From the NCBI RefSeq assembly GCF_004766045.1, contig NZ_SPQQ01000001.1:558001-622000 (forward strand): a stretch of 64,000 nt of DNA, read 5' to 3'. The DNA comes from Desulfosporosinus fructosivorans. GTDB taxonomy: Bacteria > Bacillota > Desulfitobacteriia > Desulfitobacteriales > Desulfitobacteriaceae. Made by a program: the position numbers and the translations under genes. Positions 45,391 to 54,079 of this stretch are shown here, in pieces; position 1 is the stretch's first letter; each line of letters starts with the position of its first letter. The notes under the pieces were generated by a model. That model ran no database searches. It saw nothing but the letters and a program-made list of their open reading frames with translations, and had not been told where the DNA came from.

Positions 45391-46644
45391 GTGATTCAAA
45401 GAAATACCAATACTAATAATGGAATACATTATGGCTGGATGGTTGTATTTGGAGGATTCCTTACTCAGATAATCCTGATGATCAGCCTACAGACTCTGCC
45501 GATTATCATGGCTGAAGTAAAAATAGGCCTTAACTTAACCAATGCATCAGCAGGAACGATCATGTCAGTTTTTGGTTTGACCTATGCTGGGTGTTCATTT
45601 ATCTGGGGCTACATTGCTGATCGATTTGGTGCGCGATTTGCAGTAACAGCAGCAGGTATAATTTCTGCCTTGATGGTCATATTATTTGGCTTTGTTGGCG
45701 ACTCATTTACCAAAGCCCTCATTATATTTGCTTTGGTTGGCTTCGGAGCTGCGGGAATTTATAGCGCTACAATACCTAAGCTCATTGGAGCGTGGTTTCA
45801 CCCGAGTAAACGAGGCAGGGCCATGAGCCTCATCACCCCCGGTGGTGTTCTCACGGCTGCAGTGTTAGGAATTGTGGCACCTAAGCTGTCAAAAGCTTTC
45901 GGTTGGCAAAGCACCTTTGTTATTTTGGGAGCTGTTGCCCTTGTATGCACAATTCTAATATACGTTATCGTAAGGAATAGAGCTGCAGATAAGGGTTTGA
46001 CACCTATAGGGTCACCATTGGATGTAATAGTTGATTCAGTTCCAGCAGCAAAAGAAGGAGGATTCGGCGAGGTCCTCAAAATGAGGATAACATGGCAGCT
46101 GGGAATAATGTACATCTTCTGGCAACTTGCCTTTATGACGATTACTGTTTTCCTAGCTGTTTCTGTTAGAGGTGCTGGATTTACCGCTGTGCAAGCTGGC
46201 CTTGCAGTCACAATCTATAGTTTATGCCAACTAGTGGGTCAACAAATATGGGGTCCGTTGTCCGATCGCATAGAGAGAAAATTCGTTATAGGAATTGCCG
46301 GTATCTGGTGGGCAGTATTCGCGATGGGATACATTTTTGTCTTCGGAAGTGGACTTAGCAATATGTATATTGTCGTGGGTTTGATGGGGGTTGGTATGGG
46401 GATGGTCCCTGTATTGTTGGCTTCCTTTACTGACTATTTTCCTATGGAAGTTCGAGGAACTGGTGCCGGTGTTATATCAACTTTTGCCACAGTTGGACGT
46501 TTCTTTGGACCTATGGTAGCCGGAATAGTAGCAGACGCTACAGGTAAAGTTAGTTCAGTTTTTGGGTTCGCAGGTGCAATGATGCTTATAGCTGCTTTGA
46601 TCGCATTAGCGTTACCAAGCCTAAGAAACAAAGCTGCTGCATAA
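45391..46644 (+). CDS. MFS transporter (OFA-like)
   Basis: This is a 12-TM major facilitator superfamily protein of about 417 residues. The GYIADRFGAR motif (loop 2-3) and the duplicated GPLSDRIERK in the second half are visible. The layout resembles oxalate:formate-antiporter-type carriers of monocarboxylates. GTG 45391 has an AAGGAGAG site 7 bases upstream. It follows molybdoenzyme C and probably moves its substrate or product (inference). Confidence 0.87.
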   Translation: MIQRNTNTNNGIHYGWMVVFGGFLTQIILMISLQTLPIIMAEVKIGLNLTNASAGTIMSVFGLTYAGCSFIWGYIADRFGARFAVTAAGIISALMVILFGFVGDSFTKALIIFALVGFGAAGIYSATIPKLIGAWFHPSKRGRAMSLITPGGVLTAAVLGIVAPKLSKAFGWQSTFVILGAVALVCTILIYVIVRNRAADKGLTPIGSPLDVIVDSVPAAKEGGFGEVLKMRITWQLGIMYIFWQLAFMTITVFLAVSVRGAGFTAVQAGLAVTIYSLCQLVGQQIWGPLSDRIERKFVIGIAGIWWAVFAMGYIFVFGSGLSNMYIVVGLMGVGMGMVPVLLASFTDYFPMEVRGTGAGVISTFATVGRFFGPMVAGIVADATGKVSSVFGFAGAMMLIAALIALALPSLRNKAAA

Positions 46645-46741
46645 TTGTCTTTGGACCAAGATTAGATCTGTTGGTACAGGCTCCACTGATGGCGGTTCTT
46701 TTCTTTGCGGGTATGATGAAAAGATTTATTTTTTGGATTTG

Positions 46742-46775
46742 ATAAGATCAGGATAATGATTCCTGATCTTATTTT
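46742..46775 (+). terminator. Intrinsic terminator after the MFS gene
   Basis: ATAAGATCAGGA/TCCTGATCTTAT (12 bp) around 7 bases, followed by TTT. Confidence 0.85.
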
Positions 46776-46799
46776 CTAAATGCGCCACGCATGGCGATT

Positions 46800-46970
46800 A
46801 ACTTGGTGGTGAAATAGCACCGCATATGACAGAGAGACTCAACAGTAGCCTAACGGTCAGCTGTAATGGCTGATACACGGTGAAGAGAAGCAAAGAGAAA
46901 GACCTCACCTCTAGAAGCAACGGAATGGGCAATGTGCTAAGGGCAACAAAACTTTGCCCAACGGATAATT
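46800..46970 (+). mobile_element. Group II intron-like RNA fragment (domain I)
   Basis: The segment with CTAACGGTCAGCTGTAATGG, CACGGTGAAGAGAAGC, AAAGACCTCACCTCTAGAAG and AACGGAATGGGC resembles the conserved 5' part of bacterial group II introns. No maturase or 3' domains are seen, so it would be a dead fragment. The match is by eye. Confidence 0.4.
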
Positions 46971-47046
46971 CAATTAATGTAGATAATGGACGGTTTAACC
47001 TTAAAAGTCGAATATTTATGAATAATCTGCAATATCGACTTGACCC

Positions 47047-47089
47047 ATACTAATACTGGATATAATATATTGATATCCGGTATTAGTAT
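47047..47089 (+). promoter_or_regulatory. 17-bp inverted repeat upstream of the sigma-54 activator
   Basis: ATACTAATACTGGATAT pairs with ATATCCGGTATTAGTAT (one mismatch) around 9 bases. It lies 90 bases before the regulator start and may be an operator for autoregulation, or a hairpin. Confidence 0.5.
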
Positions 47090-47179
47090 AAACTATAGTG
47101 ATATATGAAGTTCGTAGGACGCCTAGGCGGAAACCTTCCATAAAAACAGAATATCCATGTAATTAAGGAGGTAAATCAG

Positions 47180-49312
47180 GTGACTAATAAAAACCTAGGT
47201 TTTGATACTCCGAATTTGCACGAGCATTTATCTGATGAAGTTAATGACAATGTATTCGAAAAAAATTGGAGAGTGTTACTATCCTGCAAAAAGAATTTTT
47301 TGCAAAATATTGATACAGACATTTGTGATAATGAGCACATGAACAAAGAAGTCAGTGCCTCCTGGTTGAGATCTCGAGAATTGGGAATCAACCCCTACAT
47401 GGAAGTTAGCAAGTCACATTTGAGCTCCAGTCAATATCAGGAAACAATGGACAAAAACAGTTTAATTATAGAAATTGCGAAGCCAATGATTGATACTTTT
47501 AAAGAAATGACAATTTTGACTTCAGGTTATATATTATACTTATGCGATAAAAATGGAGCGTTTTTATTACAGGAAGGCGATATGATGAGAGTGCCTACGG
47601 AGAACTTAATTTGGAACGAATATACCATAGGTACCAACGTTCATTCTTTATGTGTACGTCTCAAGCGACCTGTTCAGTTAATGGGTCCTGAACATTATTG
47701 CGTAGCTTTAGAAAATATTATGGCTTCAGCTGCGCCTATACTGGATAATTCTGGGGAAGTAATCGCCACTCTGATTTTGAGTCAACCTTTGATAGAGAGA
47801 CCTTGGCTAGAAAGTTTTCATAATCTTCGTTCGCATACTCTAGGCCTAATAACTTCCTTGGCCACAGCAGTTGAGTTACAGATAAAATTGCATATAAATA
47901 ACGAAGAGCTAAACGAGAGCAATGTCAATTTAAGAATTGTTAATGATAAATTGATCACTACGCATGGTACATTAGAAACCACATTTGCCTTTATTGATGA
48001 GGGGATTATAAGCATTGATCGAACAGGGGTGATTATTCATATCAATAAGGAAGGTACCCGGATGTTGAAGCTTATTTCGGATGAAATTGGAACGATAAAT
48101 ATAAAAAGATTTCTATGTAGTCACTCTCGCATCATGGATTTAGTAATAAAAGGTAACAATGTTGATGTTGAAGAATCCATTTGTATAGCTGATGATGAAC
48201 AGACTTATTTGGTCAATATTCGGCCGATTGTAAACTTGAAAACTAACCAAGTTGTATCTGCAGTTTTAAAACTTACTCAGATTGAAAAGATTAATGCCTT
48301 GGCAGTTAATAGATCAGGAAGCATTGCCACTTATAGCTTTAAAGATATCCTTGGTGAGAACAAAGAATTCAAGAAGAGTATAGCCATAGCAGAACGCTTT
48401 GCTAGCTTGCCGGAAAATATTCTCATGATTGGGGAAAGCGGTACAGGAAAAGAACTTTTTGCTCAGGCTATCCACAATACATATCGCCCTCAAGGAACGT
48501 TTATGGCAGTAAATTGTGCAGCAATGCCTCGGGAATTAATAGAGAGCGAACTGTTTGGTTACGAAGGAGGCAGTTTCACTGGCGCTGAACGCAATGGAAG
48601 ACCTGGAAAAATTGAGCTGGCCCACGGAGGGACACTCTTCCTTGACGAAATTGGGGACATGCCTCTTGAGATTCAGGCTGTTTTACTTCGAACTTTAGAA
48701 GATAGGCAAGTTATGCGTATAGGGGGTCGACGCTATAAGAAGGTAGATTTTAGGCTAGTTGCCGCTACAAATAAAGATCTCTATAAAATGGTGAAAGAAA
48801 ATCAATATCGTGAAGATTTGTACTTCCGCATGTCAGTATTGACGATTAATATTCCACCTTTGCGTAAACGAGGTAATGACATCGAAATTCTTAGTAAATT
48901 GTTTATAGAAAATTACTGTAAAAAACAAGGACGGAAAATTCAGCAAATCAGTCCTGCGGTACAAAAAATAATTAATGAATATGAATGGCCCGGTAATGTA
49001 AGACAATTGGAAAATGCTATGATTTATGCAGTGAATACTGCTCAGGATAACCTAATTAAACCTGAGAACCTGCCCAATTATATTCTTCTAGACAGCAGTC
49101 CTATAAAATTTAATGAAATAACGGATAACAAAATGCTACGCCTTGAGAATCTGGAAAAAGTCGCGATAGAGAAGTCTTTACTACTTGCCAACAATTATTT
49201 ACCTGTTGCCGCAGAGATCCTAGGAATTAGCCGTTCGACACTCTATCGAAAATTGAAAGATTATAATATTGATAATACTACTGCAAAAACTCCTTCAAAG
49301 ATGCCCAAATAA
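47180..49312 (+). CDS. Sigma-54-dependent transcriptional activator (AcoR-like, GAF-PAS-AAA+-Fis)
   Basis: This is a 710-residue enhancer-binding protein. The N-terminal part (60-240) has SWLRS, IGTNVH and GPEHYC motifs of AcoR-type GAF domains; a PAS domain follows (about 262-370). The AAA+ domain has Walker A GESGTGKE (418-425), the sigma-54-contacting GSFTGA loop (464-469) and Walker B TLFLDE. A Fis-type helix-turn-helix closes the protein (VAAEILGISRSTLYRKL). It uses ATP to open sigma-54 promoters. With at least nine such promoters around it, it is the obvious local activator. The GTG start follows TAAGGAGG. Confidence 0.95.
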   Translation: MTNKNLGFDTPNLHEHLSDEVNDNVFEKNWRVLLSCKKNFLQNIDTDICDNEHMNKEVSASWLRSRELGINPYMEVSKSHLSSSQYQETMDKNSLIIEIAKPMIDTFKEMTILTSGYILYLCDKNGAFLLQEGDMMRVPTENLIWNEYTIGTNVHSLCVRLKRPVQLMGPEHYCVALENIMASAAPILDNSGEVIATLILSQPLIERPWLESFHNLRSHTLGLITSLATAVELQIKLHINNEELNESNVNLRIVNDKLITTHGTLETTFAFIDEGIISIDRTGVIIHINKEGTRMLKLISDEIGTINIKRFLCSHSRIMDLVIKGNNVDVEESICIADDEQTYLVNIRPIVNLKTNQVVSAVLKLTQIEKINALAVNRSGSIATYSFKDILGENKEFKKSIAIAERFASLPENILMIGESGTGKELFAQAIHNTYRPQGTFMAVNCAAMPRELIESELFGYEGGSFTGAERNGRPGKIELAHGGTLFLDEIGDMPLEIQAVLLRTLEDRQVMRIGGRRYKKVDFRLVAATNKDLYKMVKENQYREDLYFRMSVLTINIPPLRKRGNDIEILSKLFIENYCKKQGRKIQQISPAVQKIINEYEWPGNVRQLENAMIYAVNTAQDNLIKPENLPNYILLDSSPIKFNEITDNKMLRLENLEKVAIEKSLLLANNYLPVAAEILGISRSTLYRKLKDYNIDNTTAKTPSKMPK

Positions 49313-49345
49313 ATAGGATTGGGTTGTGAATAAAGGAATGTGTAT

Positions 49346-49383
49346 AAGGGAATTGGGGCCGTCAACGGTTGCCAATTCCCTTT
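49346..49383 (+). terminator. Terminator after the activator gene
   Basis: AAGGGAATTGG/CCAATTCCCTT with a long loop and TTT. Confidence 0.75.
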
Positions 49384-49534
49384 GTGTGTATCATTGTGTC
49401 TCATACTGGCTCTCAGCCCCCTGGAGGGTTTCCACCTCCTAAAATCATACACCATCCATCTAGCGCACTCTACACTGGAGTCTCTCGATCATTAGCTACA
49501 GTGGCTTTTATTCGTGTATATTTTGCGATCCACT

Positions 49535-49746
49535 TAAACAGTGGTTTGAAAATTCTAAAATGATACTTAATCCCAAAAAAGGATTAGTCAGTTTTCATTG
49601 ATTTAACTGGGTTTATGAGCATTGAGACTTGGTTTAGGAAGCAAAAGAAGATCAAATGATTATGCATTTAGTGGAGCAAGAACCCTTAATTATCAGGCAT
49701 ACAGCCAATCATACTGATGATTAACAGGTTGGCACAGTTTTTGCAT
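49535..49746 (+). repeat. Duplicated sigma-54 promoter region, copy 2
   Basis: This is the direct-strand copy of the inverted 41542-41754 segment. It contains the activator motif CTAAAATGATAC (49555-49566) and the promoter TTGGCACA-N4-TTGCAT (49729-49746). Confidence 0.92.
49729..49746 (+). promoter_or_regulatory. Sigma-54 promoter of the small zinc-ribbon gene
   Basis: TTGGCACA, four bases, TTGCAT; the activator motif lies 163 bases upstream. Confidence 0.88.
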
Positions 49747-49767
49747 TTAAAACATGTATACCTAAGG

Positions 49768-49803
49768 AGGTGTAAGAGGTGTAAGAGGTGTAAGAGGTGT
49801 AAG
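49768..49803 (+). repeat. Four tandem copies of AGGTGTAAG
   Basis: Four perfect 9-base units in the mRNA leader after the sigma-54 promoter. Each carries a ribosome-site-like AGGTG and a GTG-TAA start-stop pair. Confidence 0.9.
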
Positions 49804-49866
49804 AAGCGTGAAAGGGAACAGCGGCAATAATATTCCCAATACAAGAAAAAAGGAGGTATTTTAATA

Positions 49867-50019
49867 ATGTGTTTTAGACCTGCAGGCGTATCAAAGCCCG
49901 TTGAATGTCCAAATTGCAAAAAGAAGCTCGCTGCCATAGGAGGAGTTCAACAAAAGAAGTGTCCTTTTTGTAAGACTGAAATTCCTCCTGCAAACAATAC
50001 TGGGAAAGATGAGAAATAA
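49867..50019 (+). CDS. Small zinc-ribbon protein (50 aa)
   Basis: MCFRPAGVSKPVECPNCKKK ... KKCPFCKTEIPP: two CxxC knuckles spaced for one zinc (or rubredoxin-like iron) site. A perfect AAGGAGGT site lies 9 bases upstream. It is the first gene after the duplicated sigma-54 promoter, in parallel with the Cys-rich gene at 40.8 kb. It may be a small metal-binding or electron-transfer protein. Confidence 0.8.
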   Translation: MCFRPAGVSKPVECPNCKKKLAAIGGVQQKKCPFCKTEIPPANNTGKDEK

Positions 50020-50081
50020 GGTTCGTGTTATCACTCTAGTTAACTTATTTGCTATACAAGAAGCAGTGGAGTCATTGTAGC

Positions 50082-50111
50082 GGGGGCCTGTTCTATAGAG
50101 AACGGGTCTCC
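50082..50111 (+). terminator. Hairpin after the zinc-ribbon gene
   Basis: GGGCCTGTTCT/AGAACGGGTCT around ATAG; no strong T-run. Confidence 0.55.
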
Positions 50112-50269
50112 AGATACACATACAGGATCCGTTCAGACTATTTCCGGGATGATATTATTCTTTTACATCATTCGAAGTTGATAGCTTAATTCACTCAATG
50201 TTCTCGCATGTTTACAGCAAGTAGCACCTTGCATAAACACTAATGTAGTTACAAAGGGAGAATGAAAAG

Positions 50270-51640
50270 ATGAAAAAATTTAATATATCTGAAGTAATAG
50301 ATTCCCTCGGTGTAAACCGGTTTACTTGGCATATATTTTTCCTCATCGGCTTAGCTATGGTGTTTGATGGCTTTGATTACATGATCGTTTCCTACACCAT
50401 GCCGCAAATAGCTATTGAATGGGGTTTAACCGCAGTTCAAAAAGGTAGTCTGTCCTCTTGGAGCCTCATAGGTTTGATCTTTGGCGGCGCAATTGCTGGC
50501 ATCGTCTCTGATAAAATTGGTAGAAGGAAAACTCTGATTTACTCTATTGCCGCGTATTCCATACTAACCGTACCTATCTTCTTTGTACACAGCTTCGAGG
50601 CATTTGCGTTTTTCCGTATATTAACCGGAGTGGGCCTGGGTGCTTGCATCCCTGTTGTCGCAACTACATTATCCGAATTTGTACCAACCAAACGACGAGC
50701 TGTTTTTATTACGTTTGGTATGGCATGGATGATCGTTGGTTGGGTACTGGCTGGTGTTGTGGCCACCTTTCTTGTACCAAGATTGGGGTGGAGATTTTGT
50801 TACCTGTTGGGTGGCATACCTCTACTGTATGCGGTTTTCTTATATTTTAAAATGCCAGAGTCAATCCATTGGTTAGCGAGTAAAGGACGTAAAGAGGAAG
50901 CTGTTAAAGCTCTTCAAAATGCTGAAAAAATTGCTACTGGTAGATGTACTGATTGGGACTCTGCAGGATTAATTGTTCCAACACCCCCAAAAGTAGTCGG
51001 AGTCAAGGCCCTTTTTTCCAAAGAATATAGAACAATAACTGCCGGTATTTGGATCATGTACTTTATGGGCTGCTTCATTGTTTATGGCATAAATGCGTGG
51101 TTACCTTCATTGATGTTAGAGAAAGGTCTAAAACTGTCTTCCGCATATGGCTTGGCAATTGCGCAGAACTGTGCCGCAATTATTGCCAATTGTTCAACTG
51201 GCTTCACCTCAGAAATACTGGGCCGCAAAAAAAATATTGTTATGAGCTTTATTGTCGCTGCCGTTGCCATTGTCATTATGGCATCTGTTGGCAATAATTT
51301 TGGAGCAATCTTAGCTGCGAATATCTTCCTGGGTTTTGCTGTTAATTATGCAATTACTGCTATACAGCCACTGATTGTAGAATCATACCGAACTGAATTC
51401 CGAAATACAGGAGTAGCATGGTGTCATGCATTTGGGCGAGTAGGGGGCGCAGCTGCTCCAATTGTTGCCGGAATAGTCATACAAATGAAACTTGGGTATT
51501 CAATGTCCTTTCTCTTTTATGTTATTCCGGCGATAATCGGTACAATTGCAGCTCTTATGTTTGTAAAAAGTGAAACTAAAGGAAAATCCCTGGATCAGCT
51601 TGCCGAGGAACAGATTAATTCTTCTGTTTATAATTCCTAA
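50270..51640 (+). CDS. MFS transporter (aromatic acid:H+ symporter-like)
   Basis: This is a 456-residue, 12-TM carrier. DGFDYMIVSYTMPQI in TM1 and DKIGRRKTL in the loop after TM2 match the AAHS family (benzoate, hydroxybenzoate and similar transporters); GWRFCYLLGGIPLL and PESIHWL are further family landmarks. AAAGGGAG precedes the ATG. It follows the zinc-ribbon gene and may share its sigma-54 transcript. An aromatic substrate would fit an aryl-compound metabolism theme (inference). Confidence 0.88.
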   Translation: MKKFNISEVIDSLGVNRFTWHIFFLIGLAMVFDGFDYMIVSYTMPQIAIEWGLTAVQKGSLSSWSLIGLIFGGAIAGIVSDKIGRRKTLIYSIAAYSILTVPIFFVHSFEAFAFFRILTGVGLGACIPVVATTLSEFVPTKRRAVFITFGMAWMIVGWVLAGVVATFLVPRLGWRFCYLLGGIPLLYAVFLYFKMPESIHWLASKGRKEEAVKALQNAEKIATGRCTDWDSAGLIVPTPPKVVGVKALFSKEYRTITAGIWIMYFMGCFIVYGINAWLPSLMLEKGLKLSSAYGLAIAQNCAAIIANCSTGFTSEILGRKKNIVMSFIVAAVAIVIMASVGNNFGAILAANIFLGFAVNYAITAIQPLIVESYRTEFRNTGVAWCHAFGRVGGAAAPIVAGIVIQMKLGYSMSFLFYVIPAIIGTIAALMFVKSETKGKSLDQLAEEQINSSVYNS

Positions 51641-51659
51641 GCCTGAAGAAACTAGAGTC

Positions 51660-51699
51660 ATGCATGCTTCCCTTTATCGGTAGGCATGCTTATTTTTTG
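51660..51699 (+). terminator. Terminator after the AAHS-like transporter
   Basis: GCATGC pairs with GCATGC across a short loop, followed by a T-rich TTATTTTTTG. Confidence 0.65.
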
Positions 51700-51878
51700 T
51701 TAATTAAAAACACATGAGACTATGTCAAAATAAAAACAAAGTCATATCTCTTGATAATGAAAAATGAAATAGTGTCAAAATGAAAAAATTATCCCAAAAT
51801 GAAAAACAATTTAGTTATGGTAAGACGAGGAAATAACGTAAATTAGTGATTATAGCGAGGTTTATGCCGGTTTTTAAA

Positions 51879-51896
51879 TTGGCATGATTCTTGCTG
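51879..51896 (+). promoter_or_regulatory. Sigma-54 promoter of accessory module B
   Basis: TTGGCATG, four bases, TTGCTG; CAAAATGA-type motifs lie about 100 bases upstream. Confidence 0.75.
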
Positions 51897-51990
51897 TATA
51901 ACATGATACATACAGATCTTACGATCAGACTTGATTGTTTCGCAAAGTAACAAAGTGATAGTGGTGTGAAAGGAGCTTAGGATGTGAATT

Positions 51991-52488
51991 ATGGTAGCCG
52001 AAATACTTTTTGCTGAAGTGCAGGATAAGAATGAATTAAGTGAAATTCTCTTGGAGTATGGAATGGGTATTCCTGGAGAGATTGAAGAGCAGCTCATCGT
52101 CAAAGAAAATGAAAGAGTAGTAGCAGGGGCCAAGATTGTTGAGTATGAAGATAAACACTTTTTCTTGGAGGTGCTAGGGGTTAAGCAAGATAAACTCTGT
52201 CAAGGGATAGGTCGGCTCCTCATGAAAGAAATCGTCCAGAATCCATGGAAGTGTTGTAAAAATCCTCTATCAGAATTTGTACCGAAGGGATCTTATATCA
52301 TTATGACCGTGGCTAGAGGATATGCAGTAAATTTCTACAAAGCTATAGGGTTTAAGTCTTGCAATTTCCTTAGGTTACCAAAATTATTTAGAGAACAATG
52401 TAGTGATTGTCCGGATAAAGAGGACTGCGCACCAGTTCCTATGGAATTTGTTGGAGGTATGCCTAAAGGTATTTATATCAGCCGATGA
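51991..52488 (+). CDS. GNAT-family N-acetyltransferase with Cys-rich tail
   Basis: This is a 165-residue GNAT-fold protein. The acetyl-CoA loop appears as QDKLCQGIGRLLMKEI, and NFYKAIGFKSC is the usual GNAT beta5-alpha4 end. The C-terminal EQCSDCPDKEDCAPVPM adds a Cys cluster that may bind a metal. It is the intact paralog of the nonsense-mutated gene at 39.5 kb. The substrate is unknown. It is the first gene of accessory module B. Confidence 0.82.
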   Translation: MVAEILFAEVQDKNELSEILLEYGMGIPGEIEEQLIVKENERVVAGAKIVEYEDKHFFLEVLGVKQDKLCQGIGRLLMKEIVQNPWKCCKNPLSEFVPKGSYIIMTVARGYAVNFYKAIGFKSCNFLRLPKLFREQCSDCPDKEDCAPVPMEFVGGMPKGIYISR

Positions 52489-52600
52489 AGCGTGAGAAAA
52501 TCTATCTCCACCCCGTTATGAACAAGATTGGTTCAATACCCAGTGTAGTTCTTCCTAGCGAACAATCACTGGGCTTATTCACCCGGACAAAAACTAATAC

Positions 52601-52618
52601 TTGGTATGCTTTTTGAAA
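52601..52618 (+). promoter_or_regulatory. Degenerate sigma-54 promoter
   Basis: TTGGTATG, four bases, TTGAAA: the GG is kept but the -12 GC is lost. It lies before the DUF2064 remnant and the CCG gene. Confidence 0.4.
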
Positions 52619-52748
52619 TGTCTATTAGCATTGTATCTATCTTTCGTTAGTACATTCCGAATCCTAACCTAAGAATGTTTATTGAAAAATCTGTGAATGG
52701 ATTAAAGAACTAGGGCTTGTCGACTAAAGCTGGAGAGGAGTAAACAAT

Positions 52749-52817
52749 ATGCAGAATGCTATCGTTGTTTTTACAAAAGCACCAAAAAGTAGGAGTAAAA
52801 GAGATATTCACCGTTAG
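52749..52817 (+). pseudogene. Internally deleted DUF2064 remnant (copy 3)
   Basis: MQNAIVVFTKAPKSRSKRD... The leader and first codons match 37.48-37.57 kb almost exactly; one extra A shifts the frame, and the sequence then jumps to that gene's AAAGAGATATTC (37.78 kb), deleting the middle. A stop follows. Confidence 0.92.
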
Positions 52818-52854
52818 GTAAGTCAATAGTTAGGGCTATAAGGAGAAAAATATT

Positions 52855-53946
52855 ATGCAACTAAATTTGGAAACATCTACACAAGAAATAATTGCGGAAT
52901 GTGCGGAATGCGGTTTATGTTCAAGTGCTTGCAATTTCTTAGCCCAAACGGGAGTATCACCGCTCGAGATGGCCAGTAGAGGGATAACGTTTGAGGAAGC
53001 GTACGGTTGCGCGCAGTGTGGTTTGTGTGAAGTCGTATGCCCGCTTCATCTCAATCCCATGCAGATGTTTGTTGACCGGCGAGTTGAAGCAGTAAGAAAT
53101 GAAGAACTTGACCCGAACGATTTCAACTATCTTTTACCAGACGAGGAAGAAAACGTAATGAAGCTGTATCGCAGTTATTATGAAGTTGACTATAGCGATA
53201 TAACCATTGATTTAGATTCTAAAACCGGCTTTTTCCCTGGTTGTACTTTGATGACTTACTCTCCAGGACTGACTAAGAGGATTTATAGTCAGATACAATT
53301 GAAATATGGGTGTCAGGGGATGCTCACGAGCTGTTGCGGTAAACCCTTGTACCAAATGGGGCTAATAGACAGAGCTGAAAAATATTCAGAAACGATTATT
53401 AATGAAGTAAAACAAAGAGGAATACAAAGGCTCGTGGTAAGTTGCCCAAGTTGCTACTATTTGCTTCGAGATTTGATAAAGGGGACAGGAGTTGAAATTC
53501 TCACGGTTTATGAGATGCTGGATTTCAAGAACGGTTCGCCAGAGAGTTTACCTCAGTGTACAGTCCATGATCCATGTCCTGACCGGGGTGAAGGAATATT
53601 TGCGCAGCAAGTCCGTGGTGCCCTCGAAACTTTTGGATATGAGTTGGTGGAGATGGCTAATAACCGGGAAAATACACTATGTTGTGGGAGCGGAGGGCAG
53701 ATATCTCATTTTCGTCCTGAACTGGCCTGCAACCTAGTCGAGAGCAGATTAAATGAAGCGAGCGGTTCAGGTGCTGTAATTCTCGCTAGTAGCTGTCTCA
53801 GCTGTGTATTAAACTTTGCCCGCAAGCCGTCTCAGCTTTCGATTCGACATGCCTTGAATCTTCTTCTAGACTATGATGAAGACTACACGGAAACGAAAAA
53901 TAAGGCAGCACAAATGTTTTCAGATCAGGATGAAATATTAAATTAG
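52855..53946 (+). CDS. Heterodisulfide-reductase-like FeS protein with two CCG domains
   Basis: This 363-residue protein is of the HdrD/GlpC/LutA-like type. Two 4Fe-4S motifs (CAECGLCSSACNF about 16-28 and CAQCGLCEVVCPL about 52-64) are followed by two CCG domains, with TSCCGKPLYQMG (about 159) and LCCGSGGQISH (about 275). CCG domains can hold a non-cubane cluster and work in disulfide reduction or electron transfer. AAGGAGA precedes the ATG. Module A keeps only the last 36 codons of its copy. Confidence 0.9.
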   Translation: MQLNLETSTQEIIAECAECGLCSSACNFLAQTGVSPLEMASRGITFEEAYGCAQCGLCEVVCPLHLNPMQMFVDRRVEAVRNEELDPNDFNYLLPDEEENVMKLYRSYYEVDYSDITIDLDSKTGFFPGCTLMTYSPGLTKRIYSQIQLKYGCQGMLTSCCGKPLYQMGLIDRAEKYSETIINEVKQRGIQRLVVSCPSCYYLLRDLIKGTGVEILTVYEMLDFKNGSPESLPQCTVHDPCPDRGEGIFAQQVRGALETFGYELVEMANNRENTLCCGSGGQISHFRPELACNLVESRLNEASGSGAVILASSCLSCVLNFARKPSQLSIRHALNLLLDYDEDYTETKNKAAQMFSDQDEILN

Positions 53947-53989
53947 GAAATGACAACGACAGACCGAACAGATAAAGGAAATAGCTAAG

Positions 53990-54064
53990 ATGGGTAAAGA
54001 ACAACTGGCCAAATCATTGAAGGAAATTTTAGGTCTAAATCTACTAATTGTGGCATTAATTTAG
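53990..54064 (+). pseudogene. N-terminal remnant of the DUF169-ferredoxin gene
   Basis: MGKEQLAKSLKEILGL matches the start of the gene at 38.5 kb, then diverges and stops after 24 codons. The ribosome site context (AAAGGAAATAGCTAAG) is also shared. Confidence 0.92.
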
Positions 54065-54079
54065 AAGGAGTATGAACTT

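Larger units (their letters stand above)
46645..47179. other. Intergenic region before the sigma-54 activator
   Basis: It contains a terminator (46742-46775), a group-II-intron-like RNA fragment (46800-46970) and a 17-bp dyad (47047-47089). No protein gene is seen. Confidence 0.5.
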
